From Cryobacterium sp. PH29-G1 (lineage in GTDB: Bacteria; Actinomycetota; Actinomycetes; Actinomycetales; Microbacteriaceae), in assembly GCF_030063365.1 (NCBI RefSeq), contig NZ_JASISY010000006.1:62001-126000 (forward strand): a stretch of 64,000 nt of DNA, written 5' to 3'. Below, one piece after another: positions 51,983 through 61,387 of this stretch. Position 1 is the stretch's first letter. Each line of letters opens with the position of its first letter. The notes under the pieces are model-generated. The model was not told the origin of the DNA and searched no databases. It saw only the letters and a list, made by a program, of their open reading frames with translations. A program made the translations under genes and the position numbers.

Positions 51983-53212
51983 ATGTCTGAGCCAGTCATC
52001 GTCGCCACCGCGCGCACGCCGATCGGACGTGCCTTTAAAGGAAGCCTGGCCGCAGAACGTCCCGAAAATCTTGCTGCCGCAGCGATCAGCGCCGCCCTGG
52101 ACCAGATTCCGCAGCTGGATCCGCGCGACATCGACGACCTCATCGTCGGCTGTGGTGTGCCCGGCGGAATTCAGGGTAGTAATCTCGCCCGGGTCATCGC
52201 CGTTCAGATGGGCTGGGACAGCGTGCCGGGCGTGATCGTGTCCAGGTTCTGCGCATCGTCTCTTCAAAGCATCCGCTCGGCCGCCCATGCGATTCGCGCT
52301 GGCGAGGGCGACGTCTTTGTCGCTGCGGGCGTCGAGTCCATTTCGAGCTTCGCCCAAACGGATGTCGACGGCTCACCCCAGGCGCACAGCCCCAATTTTG
52401 CGGCCGCGGCCGAGCGCACCGCCCGTCGGACCGGGCTGAACGTTCAATCAACCGCGCCATGGCGCGACCCGCGCGATGACGGCGCTCTGCCTGACGTTTA
52501 CATTCAGATGGGTCAGACTGCCGAAAACGTAGCCTCGCTGACGGGGATCAGTCGACTCGACCAAGATAATTTCGCCCTGCGCAGTCAGACGCTCACAGCC
52601 GCTGCCGCCGCCAGCGGCTTCTGGGCTGGGGAAATCAGTCCCTATCGCCGCGCCGACGGGTCATTGATACAGACGGATGACAGCCCACGGCCGCAGACCA
52701 CTCTCGAAGCGCTGGCCGGGCTGCAACCGGCCTTCCGAGTCGGCGGATCGGTGACGGCCGGCAACAGCTGTCCGCTCAACGACGGTGCTGCTGCAGTGGT
52801 GATCATGTCGCATGAACGGGCACGGGAGCTGGGTATTGTGCCTCTGGCGCGCATTCTCGGTACCGGAGTGTCGGCCGTGTCGCCGGAGATCATGGGCACC
52901 GGGCCGGTCGGCGCAATTTCGCGGCTACTGGACCGGCTGGGAATGAACTTGAGCCAGATCGATGAATTCGAGATCAACGAGGCATTCGCCGTGCAGGTAC
53001 TGTCCAACATTCGTGCCCTGGGAATTGACCCGGCGCGGGTAAACGTAAACGGTGGAAGTCTCGCTATCGGCCACCCCTACGGTATGACCGGCGCCCGGAT
53101 CGCGACGACCCTCGTGCATTCTTTGCGCGTACACGACCGGCAGTTCGGCATGGAAGCAATGTGCGTTGCCGGTGGGCAGGGCATGGCTCTGGCACTTGAA
53201 CGCCTGAGCTGA
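51983..53212 (+). CDS. Acetyl-CoA C-acyltransferase (thiolase)
   Basis: A 409-residue thiolase that cleaves a 3-ketoacyl-CoA to acetyl-CoA and a shortened acyl-CoA. The nucleophile is Cys90 (SRFCASS). His lies in the GGSLAIGHPYGMTGAR block near the C-terminus, and the acid/base is Cys394 (MCVAGGQG). GGAGG lies 7 bases before ATG 51983. It is the last step of the beta-oxidation-like sequence encoded here. Confidence 0.93.
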   Translation: MSEPVIVATARTPIGRAFKGSLAAERPENLAAAAISAALDQIPQLDPRDIDDLIVGCGVPGGIQGSNLARVIAVQMGWDSVPGVIVSRFCASSLQSIRSAAHAIRAGEGDVFVAAGVESISSFAQTDVDGSPQAHSPNFAAAAERTARRTGLNVQSTAPWRDPRDDGALPDVYIQMGQTAENVASLTGISRLDQDNFALRSQTLTAAAAASGFWAGEISPYRRADGSLIQTDDSPRPQTTLEALAGLQPAFRVGGSVTAGNSCPLNDGAAAVVIMSHERARELGIVPLARILGTGVSAVSPEIMGTGPVGAISRLLDRLGMNLSQIDEFEINEAFAVQVLSNIRALGIDPARVNVNGGSLAIGHPYGMTGARIATTLVHSLRVHDRQFGMEAMCVAGGQGMALALERLS

Positions 53213-53253
53213 TCAACGTGACCAATCGCAACAACGAACGGGTGGGGTATTCC

Positions 53254-54015
53254 ATGACAACAACAACGAAACAGGTCGCGATTGTGACCGGTGGCGCACA
53301 GGGCATCGGCGCGGCGATCGCGCGGCGGCTGGCCGCCGACGGGATTGCGGTCGCGGTCCTCGACAGAAACCTCGTCGCGGCCGAGGACTGCGTGCGAGAC
53401 CTCGTTGCGGGGGGAGCCACGGCGATTGCCGTGCAGGTCGACGTCTCCGATGAGGCCTCGGTGGCCGCCGCTGTGGCACTCGTCGCAGAGCAACTTGGAG
53501 CTCCTCAGATCCTCGTGAACAATGCGGGAGTTCTACGCGACAACATGCTGTTCAAGATGACCGCTGTCGACTGGGATCTCGTGCTGGGAGTCCACCTGCG
53601 AGGGGCCTTTCTTATGTCGAGGGCCGTGCAAAGCCACATGGTGGCGGCGAAGTGGGGCCGCATCGTCAACCTTTCGAGCACTTCCGCGCTCGGTAACCGC
53701 GGTCAGGCCAACTACGCGGCGGCTAAGGCGGGCGTGCAGGGTTTCACGAAGACTTTGGCATGGGAGCTCGGCCCCTACGGGGTGACCGTGAACGCGGTCG
53801 CGCCGGGGTTCATCGCGACCGACATGACCCGCGCTACGGCCGAACGGCTCGGCGTGACCTTTGACGATTTCCAGGCCAGCGCTGCAGCCGCGATTGCCGT
53901 TCGCCGGGTCGGCGCCCCCGAGGACGTCGCGGATGCCGTGTCATTTTTTGTCGGGCTCGGCGCTGGCTTCGTGTCCGGTCAGGTCCTGTATGTGGCTGGC
54001 GGCCCTCATGGCTGA
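53254..54015 (+). CDS. SDR oxidoreductase, FabG/3-hydroxyacyl-CoA dehydrogenase-like
   Basis: A 253-residue SDR with TGGAQGIG at residues 12-19, NNAG near 89, the active-site Ser in NLSSTSALG and YAAAK near 157. GGTGGGG precedes ATG 53254; GTG 53218 lacks a ribosome site. Its position between thiolase and a MaoC hydratase suggests oxidation of a 3-hydroxyacyl-CoA. Its stop overlaps the MaoC start by 8 bases. Confidence 0.88.
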   Translation: MTTTTKQVAIVTGGAQGIGAAIARRLAADGIAVAVLDRNLVAAEDCVRDLVAGGATAIAVQVDVSDEASVAAAVALVAEQLGAPQILVNNAGVLRDNMLFKMTAVDWDLVLGVHLRGAFLMSRAVQSHMVAAKWGRIVNLSSTSALGNRGQANYAAAKAGVQGFTKTLAWELGPYGVTVNAVAPGFIATDMTRATAERLGVTFDDFQASAAAAIAVRRVGAPEDVADAVSFFVGLGAGFVSGQVLYVAGGPHG

Positions 54016-54499
54016 ATCGGCTCTGCCGCGGGTGTTCGCCGGAGTGGAAGCCGTCGCGGCTGCGAACGGCGAGGAACTCGGCCCCACCCCCTGGTTGCTG
54101 ATTAGCCAGAAGGACGTGGATGCCTTCGCTCGTGTCACCAAGGACTGGCAGCCGCTGCACTGCGACCCCACGGCCGCAGCGCACACATTGTGGGGCACGA
54201 CCATCGTGCACGGCTACCTAACGATGTCGCTGCTCAGCTTCTTTGCCGGGCAGCTCTACCGCGTCGATGGCGTTGCTCACGTACTGAACTACGGCATCGA
54301 TAAGCTGCGCTTTCCCGCGTCGGTTCCGGTCGGCTCACGCATTCGTGCCCGCGCCGTTGTCGGATCGTTCGCCATGAAAGGGGAATTGGGCGTGGTCGGT
54401 GTCAGGTACAGCGTCGAGGTTGAGGGTGCCTCGAAACCGTGCCTCGTCGCTGAAACGCTCGTAGGACTTGTTCCAACCGCCGCTCCAGAAAGCAGATAG
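54008..54499 (+). CDS. MaoC family dehydratase/hydratase
   Basis: A 163-residue hot-dog fold protein. The hydratase motif is DWQPLHCDPTAAA (near residue 47), followed by GTTIVHGYLTMS, with Asp and His as the expected catalytic pair. The open frame extends back to 53861 inside the SDR gene, but homology starts at ATG 54008. It probably gives (R)-3-hydroxyacyl-CoA, complementing the crotonase-type hydratase at 48118. Confidence 0.87.
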   Translation: MAESALPRVFAGVEAVAAANGEELGPTPWLLISQKDVDAFARVTKDWQPLHCDPTAAAHTLWGTTIVHGYLTMSLLSFFAGQLYRVDGVAHVLNYGIDKLRFPASVPVGSRIRARAVVGSFAMKGELGVVGVRYSVEVEGASKPCLVAETLVGLVPTAAPESR

Positions 54500-54504
54500 A
54501 ACTT

Positions 54505-56145
54505 ATGGCCATGCCACCGCTCGACCTCATCATTCGAAATGCCACAGTACTCACCATGGACGACCGCCGGCCGGAGGCCGGGGCGATCGGGGTTCAAAAT
54601 GGCCGAATCGTTGCGGTCGGGGCCGAACTCGATGGGTATTCGGCGACGCGGCAGATCGACGGCGGAGGGTTGACCGTGTTGCCCGGATTCAACGACGTGC
54701 ATTGCCACACCACATGGTTCGGTTTGTCCCTCACTGAAGTCGATTGTGCTGCGTTCGGTCGACTGGACGACGTGTATGCGGCCCTCGCCGCGAAGATCGC
54801 TGTGACGCCGGAGGGAAGCTGGGTATTGGCGTCCGGGTTCAACCACCAGGCGTTTGGCGGACAATATCCCGATATTGCAATTTTGGACCGGCTGGCGCCC
54901 CGGCATCCGATCTATATTCGGCATAATTCAGGTCATGCCTGCATCGTCAATTCGGCAGCACTCGAATTGGCCGGGTTTCTGGCCGCAGATCGGGTCGAGG
55001 AGGATGGTGCCCTGGCCGTGCGTGACCGTGGTGGCTGCTTCACTGGATTGCTCGAAGAGCGTGCCCAACAAAAAATTCAGGATCTATTTCTACCGCACTC
55101 CCAACGCACCATCACTGAGGCGATTGACCGGGCTACCTCGGTCTATGCCGCCGAGGGAATCACGAGTTTCACAGAGGCCGGAATTGGCGGGGGCTGGATT
55201 GGTCACAGCCCGCTCGAGCTGGCGGCCTATCAGACGGCTCTCGACAACGGCGCGCTATCGGCGCGGGCCCAGCTCATGGTGGCACTGGATGCGCTGCACC
55301 CCGTTGTCGGCCACGTTGACGACCCGATCAAGCTGGGGCTCGACTTGGGCGTGCGAACCGGATTCGGCAACGAACTCCTGCGAGTCGGGCCGACCAAGGT
55401 ATTTCTCGACGGCTCGCTGTTGGGACTGACTGCTGCAATGAACGATCCGTACTGCGTGGGCGCGGCTCACAACCACGGCTACTTTCAGGGCGATGTCGGA
55501 CAGCTCAAAGAGCGCATTCTTGCCGCCTACCGGTCGGGCTGGTCGATCGCCGCGCACGCCATTGGAGATTCCGCCATAGACCTCGCGATCGAGATCTTCG
55601 AGAAGGCTCGGTCACTGTATGGCAACCGCCCCGTGCCGAATCGCATCGAGCACGGTGGCGTGATAACGGATGCCCAACTCGCCCGAATCCAGGCGGTGGG
55701 CGCAATTGTGGTACCGCAGCCGGGTTTCATCCCGGCCTTTGGTGTTGACATGGCCCGCGCTCTCGGAGCTGACCGGGTGCCGCTGTCCTACCGCGCAGCT
55801 TCTCTGCTCTCGGCCGGTATTCCTCTCCCCGGAAGTTCGGACCGCCCGGTCACGTCGGGCAACGCGCTTCGCAATGTTCAGGCTTTCGTTGAGAGACTCG
55901 ACGCTGCCGGCGAGATCTACGGGCCGGACGAACGCATCACCGTCGCCGAGGCGCTGCGGGCTTATACCCTGGGTTCGGCGCAAACAACGGGCGCCGACAA
56001 CGTAGCCGGGAGCATTACACCCGGCAAGTTCGCCGACTTCGTCCTGCTCGATCGCAACCCGCTGACCACGCCGGTCGAGTCCATCGCCCAGATCGGGGTC
56101 GCGGCAACGATCATGAACGGCGAGTTCACTTACGACCACCGCTAA
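54505..56145 (+). CDS. Amidohydrolase, YtcJ-like
   Basis: A 546-residue metal-dependent amidohydrolase. The N-terminal metal motif is NDVHCHT near residue 68. The Lys or equivalent region is in KVFLDGSL, and further metal ligands are in WSIAAHAIGDSAID and RIEHGGVI. The C-terminal beta-sandwich ends GSITPGKFADFVLLDRNP. It begins 5 bases after the MaoC gene, so it belongs to the same transcript. It would hydrolyse an exocyclic or cyclic amide or carbamate of the substrate. Confidence 0.88.
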   Translation: MAMPPLDLIIRNATVLTMDDRRPEAGAIGVQNGRIVAVGAELDGYSATRQIDGGGLTVLPGFNDVHCHTTWFGLSLTEVDCAAFGRLDDVYAALAAKIAVTPEGSWVLASGFNHQAFGGQYPDIAILDRLAPRHPIYIRHNSGHACIVNSAALELAGFLAADRVEEDGALAVRDRGGCFTGLLEERAQQKIQDLFLPHSQRTITEAIDRATSVYAAEGITSFTEAGIGGGWIGHSPLELAAYQTALDNGALSARAQLMVALDALHPVVGHVDDPIKLGLDLGVRTGFGNELLRVGPTKVFLDGSLLGLTAAMNDPYCVGAAHNHGYFQGDVGQLKERILAAYRSGWSIAAHAIGDSAIDLAIEIFEKARSLYGNRPVPNRIEHGGVITDAQLARIQAVGAIVVPQPGFIPAFGVDMARALGADRVPLSYRAASLLSAGIPLPGSSDRPVTSGNALRNVQAFVERLDAAGEIYGPDERITVAEALRAYTLGSAQTTGADNVAGSITPGKFADFVLLDRNPLTTPVESIAQIGVAATIMNGEFTYDHR

Positions 56146-56200
56146 TGGCCCCGCTTCTATCGAATCTCACTGTCAAGCAATCACAGTAGAAGCGGGGCCA
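56146..56200. terminator. Hairpin terminator between convergent genes
   Basis: TGGCCCCGCTTCTA and TAGAAGCGGGGCCA form a perfect 14-bp stem with a 27-base loop immediately after the amidohydrolase TAA. It serves both the + operon and the convergent monooxygenase gene. There is no T-run. Confidence 0.65.
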
Positions 56201-56235
56201 GTTCCGTCGTATTGGGGCCAACAGATTCCTGGACG

Positions 56236-57651
56236 CTACGCCGCAGTTACCTGCGTCTCCATGCGACTTCTCCGCGGCAACGACGCGTAGAAGTCGTCAT
56301 CATCGAAGCCGGTCGGTACGGCGATGCCAAATTCCGTGCGGGCTGCTTGCGGAATCGTAGCCAGAAGCATCTGAGCGTCGTACTGATTCTCATTTCGTGG
56401 GGTATCGACAAAGGGAAAACCTGCCGTCATGTCGGGGTCATATTCAGTTTTGAACCGGCGCAGCCCCTCTGCGTTCTCCCCGGTCAGAGTCGCATGTGCA
56501 TCGGCCGCGGCGAAGTTGGCGAAGTAGTCGAAGACCGTCCAGCCCGCGCCGACCGCTGCGTGGATGCTGCCGCCAGAGTAGAGACCTTCCGCTCCGGGAA
56601 AGAACAATGCGAGGTGCAAGTGCGGGTGACCGCGCCGGTACTCGACCAGCCCGTCGGGGAGAAAGTCGTAGTGCACCTCGTACCCGGTCGCGAAGACGAT
56701 GACGTCGACGTCCTCGGAAGTTCCATCGTCAAAATACACGGTCGAACCATCGATTCGTTCGAGGTCTGGGCGACGCGTGAGTAATCCGTGCGAGAACGCG
56801 TGCAGCACGGTATTGCTCACGATCGGGTGGGTCTCACCGACCGGCCCTTCCGGCACCGGCAGTCCGTACGTTGACAGATCGCCAACAGTGGAAAGCACGA
56901 CGTCCATGAAATCAGCGGGTTCGAGACCGTCCATCCAGGGCCGGGGCGCGATCTGCGCTCGGCCGTCAAAGAGGTCAGGAAGGGCCACACCAAAAATCTG
57001 CTTCGGAAAGAAGTAGTACGGGCGTCGGGTCGACAGGAACGCAGCATCAGCGTGAAAGGCGGCGTCGGAAGCAATGTCTACGCCGCTGTTTCCAGCGCCG
57101 ACAACGAGAACCCGCTTGCCCTTCAACTCTTCGGTTGAGCGATAGTCTTTCGCGTGGATCGCCCGACCGGTAAACGAGTCGAGACCGGGTATGTTCGGGA
57201 CGAGGGGCTGCCATTGCGACCCGATCGCCGAGTATATTCCGCGGTAGCGACGCCTTTCACCCGTGGACAGCAGCACGTCCCAATAGCGGCCGACCGCGCT
57301 GTCGACCGGAGTGGCCGTGACGACCGACAGGCCAAACTCGCAGAGTTCGTCGAGCTGAAACTCACGGGCGAAGTCCTGAATGTAGGCGTACAGGTCCGAC
57401 CAGCGCGGATACATCGGCAGGTCATCGGACATGGGGAATCCGACGAAGCCACCGGCCACGCGAGATGAGATCATGCTGCAGGATTCATACATTGGGGTTC
57501 CGGGGTTGTCCATGTCCCAGAGCCCGCCGAGTCGGGTATGGCGTTCAATGATGTCGACATCGATACCGTATCGGCGAAATGCCCGAGCGGCGATGAGCCC
57601 GTTGACACCGGCACCGATGATCAAATAGCGGGTGGGAAGTTCGTCATTCAT
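56236..57651 (-). CDS. Flavin-containing monooxygenase family protein
   Basis: A 471-residue FAD/NADPH enzyme. The first dinucleotide motif is GAGVNG (residues 13-18). The FMO fingerprint F-x-G-x3-H-x3-Y is FTGRAIHAKDY (near residue 160), and the second nucleotide motif is VVGAGNSGVDIA. It could oxygenate an amine nitrogen or insert oxygen next to a ketone (Baeyer-Villiger type). It is the second gene of a minus-strand pair with the SDR upstream, separated from it by 57 bases. Confidence 0.85.
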   Translation of the reverse strand: MNDELPTRYLIIGAGVNGLIAARAFRRYGIDVDIIERHTRLGGLWDMDNPGTPMYESCSMISSRVAGGFVGFPMSDDLPMYPRWSDLYAYIQDFAREFQLDELCEFGLSVVTATPVDSAVGRYWDVLLSTGERRRYRGIYSAIGSQWQPLVPNIPGLDSFTGRAIHAKDYRSTEELKGKRVLVVGAGNSGVDIASDAAFHADAAFLSTRRPYYFFPKQIFGVALPDLFDGRAQIAPRPWMDGLEPADFMDVVLSTVGDLSTYGLPVPEGPVGETHPIVSNTVLHAFSHGLLTRRPDLERIDGSTVYFDDGTSEDVDVIVFATGYEVHYDFLPDGLVEYRRGHPHLHLALFFPGAEGLYSGGSIHAAVGAGWTVFDYFANFAAADAHATLTGENAEGLRRFKTEYDPDMTAGFPFVDTPRNENQYDAQMLLATIPQAARTEFGIAVPTGFDDDDFYASLPRRSRMETQVTAA

Positions 57652-57708
57652 AGCTTTTCTCTCCTTCGTCGTAGGTTCACAAATGAAACGTGCGGTGTCA
57701 TTGACGAA

Positions 57709-58488
57709 CTAGGTCAGAACTGTTCCGCCATCAACGGCCAGCGTCTGGCCTGTGATGTTCTTGGCTCGCTCGCTGAGAAAGAAGGCCGTCGCTTCAGCGA
57801 TGTCTTCCGGCTCCTGCGGCCGACCCATGGGCACGTTCTGATCGACGATGCCCGCGAAGATTTGTTCGTCGGTCACGTCGGCCAGGGCAGGATTGTGCTC
57901 GCGCATGAAGGGCACGCTATTGCGCCACATGTCGGTGTAGATGAAGCCGGGCATGATCGCATTCGAGCGGATGCCTTTGCGCCCGTAACCGCGCGCAAAG
58001 CTGTGGCTCAGTTCGATGACCGCAGCTTTCGAGGCGCCGTAGTGCGCCAGCACATCATTGCCCGAGCGTGCACCGATCGACGAGATATTGACAATGGATG
58101 CCGGTGCCGTCGCGACGCGAACAAATGCCTGCGACATCAGGAAAGTTCCCTTGGTATTGATTTCGAAGACACGATCCCACTGTTGCGGCAGAAGTTCCTC
58201 GATGCCGCAGAACCCGCCGATGCCTGCGGCGTTGACCAGGCCGGTCACGGCGCCTACCTGGTTTGCGCGCTCAAACAGTGCCGTGACCTGGTCGGGGTCA
58301 CTCACATCGCAGACGTGAGAAATTACGCGAGCACGTGAACTGGCGCCGATGCGCTCGACGACCGCTTGAAGGGCCTTTTCCTGAATGTCGGTCACAAGCA
58401 CGACGTCGAAGTCGTCGGCGACGCGAGCGGCGATCGCCGACCCAAGTCCGCCTGCTGCCCCGGTAACAATCACAACTGTTGAATTCAC
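57709..58488 (-). CDS. SDR family oxidoreductase
   Basis: A 259-residue SDR with TGAAGGLGSA near residue 10, NAAGIGG near 89 and YGASKAA near 154. The final residues DGGTVLT are typical. It is divergent from a LysR gene and upstream of the monooxygenase, so an alcohol-to-ketone oxidation feeding the monooxygenase is plausible (inference). Confidence 0.88.
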   Translation of the reverse strand: MNSTVVIVTGAAGGLGSAIAARVADDFDVVLVTDIQEKALQAVVERIGASSRARVISHVCDVSDPDQVTALFERANQVGAVTGLVNAAGIGGFCGIEELLPQQWDRVFEINTKGTFLMSQAFVRVATAPASIVNISSIGARSGNDVLAHYGASKAAVIELSHSFARGYGRKGIRSNAIMPGFIYTDMWRNSVPFMREHNPALADVTDEQIFAGIVDQNVPMGRPQEPEDIAEATAFFLSERAKNITGQTLAVDGGTVLT

Positions 58489-58691
58489 TACGACTCCTCA
58501 TTGAGTGGTGGATGGCGAGCGTGCAGGCATCCGTTTGAGTGGAATCTGACGCTCGTTGGTTCGAGATTGAGTCTCGGGGAGGCGGGCCTCGAAGTACATG
58601 TCGCAAACCGTACGTGTGCGCACGAACTTCTTATCGAGCGCCGAGCACGTGGCATCTACACTGTGAACACCTGCCAAGGAGGGCGATGCGC

Positions 58692-59582
58692 GTGAACAAA
58701 GATGTTTCGGGCTTGGATATCAACTTGCGAGCAGTGAGCGCTTTCGTCACCGTCATGGAAGAAGGTCACTTTGGCCGGGCAGCCGCGAGCATGTTTGTGA
58801 CGGCTCCGGCTCTGAGCCAACAGATTCGTCGTCTCGAGCAATCGTTGGGCTTTCGACTGATCAAGCGAGACTCGCACCCACTGACGCTGACAGCAGCCGG
58901 AGTGGCGTTCATGCCACACGCCTGCCGGCTGCTCGATTCCGCTCAGGAAGCAGCCCTCGACCTGACCCGCTTTGCTCGCAGTCGCGATCACACCCTGCGC
59001 GTGGGCTTCATCGCCGGCGGCACCCAACACGCAACGTCATTGTTGCGTCGCTTGAGCAACCGCATCGAGCTCAAACAACTGAACTGGCCCGAGCAGCTGA
59101 CCGCCGTGGCCAACGGAACGGTTGACGCATCGTTCGTGATTCCGCCCATTCCGCTAGTCGACGGCCTGACTCTGGAGCCGATCGGAACGGAGCCGCGTGT
59201 CGTCGCCGTGCATCGTGAGCATCCGCTGATCGGCAGCGCCACCGTGTCGATCAATGACCTCGACGATGATGAGCACGTCGGTGCCGACCACATGACCCCG
59301 GACTGGATGAATTGGTGGGCGGTCGACCCGCGCCCCAGCGGGCGACCGGTACGCTACGGACCAATCATCCACACGATGGATGAAGAGCTGCAGTTGGTCG
59401 CCACCGGACGTGCCATTGCGATCACGACCACCTCGATTGCGTCGTACTACGCGGGAGCGGATGTCGAGTTCATTCCCGTTCGCGACATCGAACCCTGTGT
59501 GATCATGCTGTGCACGCGAACCGGGGACGACCACACCGGGGTTCGGGAACTGCGTAGGGCGAGTTCGGCGCTAATGATCTAA
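58692..59582 (+). CDS. LysR family transcriptional regulator
   Basis: A 296-residue regulator. Its helix-turn-helix covers residues 8-65 (NLRAVSAFVTVMEEGHFGRA, APALSQQIRRLEQSLG). AAGGAGGG lies about 8 bases before GTG 58692; ATG 58686 is too close to it. It is divergent from the SDR-monooxygenase pair and is probably its activator. It is the last intact gene of the metabolic island, and its stop abuts the decayed conjugation-gene copy. Confidence 0.9.
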   Translation: MNKDVSGLDINLRAVSAFVTVMEEGHFGRAAASMFVTAPALSQQIRRLEQSLGFRLIKRDSHPLTLTAAGVAFMPHACRLLDSAQEAALDLTRFARSRDHTLRVGFIAGGTQHATSLLRRLSNRIELKQLNWPEQLTAVANGTVDASFVIPPIPLVDGLTLEPIGTEPRVVAVHREHPLIGSATVSINDLDDDEHVGADHMTPDWMNWWAVDPRPSGRPVRYGPIIHTMDEELQLVATGRAIAITTTSIASYYAGADVEFIPVRDIEPCVIMLCTRTGDDHTGVRELRRASSALMI

Positions 59583-59815
59583 GGCTGCGTTTTTTGGTAT
59601 CGGTATTGGGCCACCGAACCAAATGAACCATCCCAGGCGACACCCACGCCAGAGAGGGCAGCAGCCGCGCAAGCAACCAAATTCCGAGGCGGGCCCGGGT
59701 GGCGGTCTGGTAGTTGCCGTGTGCTGAGGCGAGTGCCCAAGCACAGCAGCGCGCCCACGATTCTCTGCAACACTTCAGAGCCGCCGACGGCGGCGAAGTC
59801 TGGAAAGACGTCCAT
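59579..59815 (-). pseudogene. Decayed DUF6112-like protein copy
   Basis: It starts MDVFPDFAAVGGSEVLQRIV, nearly the same as the intact gene at 62291. It lacks about 16 residues of the first membrane segment and changes frame, after which WALASAHGNYQTATRARL is found in another frame. It is a nonfunctional duplicate. Confidence 0.8.
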
Positions 59816-59816
59816 C

Positions 59817-60085
59817 TCACTCCCTCTTTCCTGCTGGGCATCCGCTGGGTGCGGCCGTTAGATCGGCGGCACCAGGGGCAGTCAGCCACTCCACTGCATT
59901 GGCGGCCGGTTGGCCCGCCCGGTCCGGATGGATCTCGAGATGCAAGTGCGGACCGGTCGACTTGACCGCGGAACCGACGTCGCCGGTGTGCTGGCCATGC
60001 CGTGGGCGATCGCGAGGTCGCTGCCCGCGTGGAACTGCCGCTCGCCCGTGTACGGATCGATGTGTCACCGGAAGCTGTCGCTCGG
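59817..60085 (-). pseudogene. Decayed M23 peptidase copy
   Basis: The C-terminal half matches the intact-looking peptidase at 62557 (GDVGSAVKSTGPHLHLEIHP). Upstream, IDPYTGERQFHAGSDLA is present, but about 58 residues between the two blocks are deleted with a frame change. The Trp codon before RIDPYTGE is now TGA (60065-60067). The order relative to the DUF6112-like copy is the same as in the other set. Confidence 0.8.
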
Positions 60086-60321
60086 CCCAGAGACGATCCC
60101 ACACCTTGAGGAGGTCATCCCTGGGTCGAACGCTGTCGATTAGCGCAGCGACAACTCGATCATGGGGAGCTGCGAACTCGTCGACACAGGTGCCTCTTCG
60201 CAATCGGTGCGAGAGCGGGAAGCGGGTGGTGTTCCCTTAGCGTCGCGTGTTTTATGGCAGCTTGCTATCTCGTTCGATGGTGCGCCGGAACGCTTCACAA
60301 GAGTTTTGATGGCGGTATGGC

Positions 60322-61101
60322 TTAGCCCACCACGTCAGGCATCCACTTTTCGACCTCTGAAGCCGCGGCGGGAAACCAGATGACTTCAATGGCATCGGCA
60401 GAATCGCTTGCTTCGCTGGCGTTGTAGTCAAACCCACCCGTGTATGAGGCGATCCACCCTGTTACTTCATGCTGGGGAATGGTGTTGATTGCGTAGTCCG
60501 AGCCGTGCTCGGCGATGAAGCTTTCGAACGTGGACGGCGACTCTGCGAAGGCAATTTCCTTGTCGGTAACAACTTCGGCAAAGAATTTGTTCGTGCCCTC
60601 GGCATGCGCGATATCAGCGATGATCATTTTTACCTGATCTTTGTACGCCGCGGTGGAATAGTCGAGGGGGCCCGTATAGATCCAATGATGGGTGAGCTTA
60701 GCTGACCTCTGGTTTTCATCAACGGTGACAATTTCGTATTGCGGTCCTTGGTAGCTATAGGCATCCATGTCGGGCTCGGACGATCCCGACTCTGGGGCCG
60801 AGCCGGCAGCGTCATCGCCATCGCACGTGCGGTCTACGGTGAGGCGTGGGGCAGTATCGACCTTTGTACCATTCTCAGGCTCTTGGCTGCAGACGGTCCA
60901 GTTGGACTCGTCGACTACGCCAAACATGCCCCCGCCCAGGACCTCTACATCGTCGCCGAATCCTGCCCGTTCCACGTCGCTGAGTGCAACATCGAGTTGC
61001 TTTCCCACGACGTCTGGCATGGTGACGGTGCCTCCGCCGGAGCATCCAGCGAGGAGTAGCGCAGCGACAAAGGTTGTGAGTGTGGCAGCAAGACGGCGCA
61101 T
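60322..61101 (-). CDS. PASTA-domain lipoprotein
   Basis: A 259-residue lipoprotein; lipobox LLAGC with Cys20. Residues 26-95 form a PASTA domain (VTMPDVVGKQLDVALSDVER). After an Asp/Ser/Gly linker comes a domain of about 140 residues with no family I recognise. GGGGGA is 6 bases before ATG 61101. The protein ends in WMPDVVG, the opening words of another PASTA repeat, so a second repeat may have been lost at the C-terminus. Surface-located, probably envelope-associated. Confidence 0.75.
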   Translation of the reverse strand: MRRLAATLTTFVAALLLAGCSGGGTVTMPDVVGKQLDVALSDVERAGFGDDVEVLGGGMFGVVDESNWTVCSQEPENGTKVDTAPRLTVDRTCDGDDAAGSAPESGSSEPDMDAYSYQGPQYEIVTVDENQRSAKLTHHWIYTGPLDYSTAAYKDQVKMIIADIAHAEGTNKFFAEVVTDKEIAFAESPSTFESFIAEHGSDYAINTIPQHEVTGWIASYTGGFDYNASEASDSADAIEVIWFPAAASEVEKWMPDVVG

Positions 61102-61387
61102 CGGTATTCCCCCGGGACGATGTAACTTCGTCGTGAAGGAGACGCGCCCGATGACCGGCATATGGACGCTGCCTGAAGCTGCGGTTCCCCTTGCCTCATA
61201 CTCTAGTCCGGGAAGACACAGCTGCTGTGTCCAAATGGAGCGTGCGAGGACGGTCGAAGCGGCGAGGGCACGAACCCACGCGGTTTCGTCACCGGCACCT
61301 GACGGACACACATTTTGCCTAATGCAGTGGATTAGCGCGATTAGTTTGACCCGGGGCAAGCAGAGTCGTTCCTTCACTGTGTAAGCT

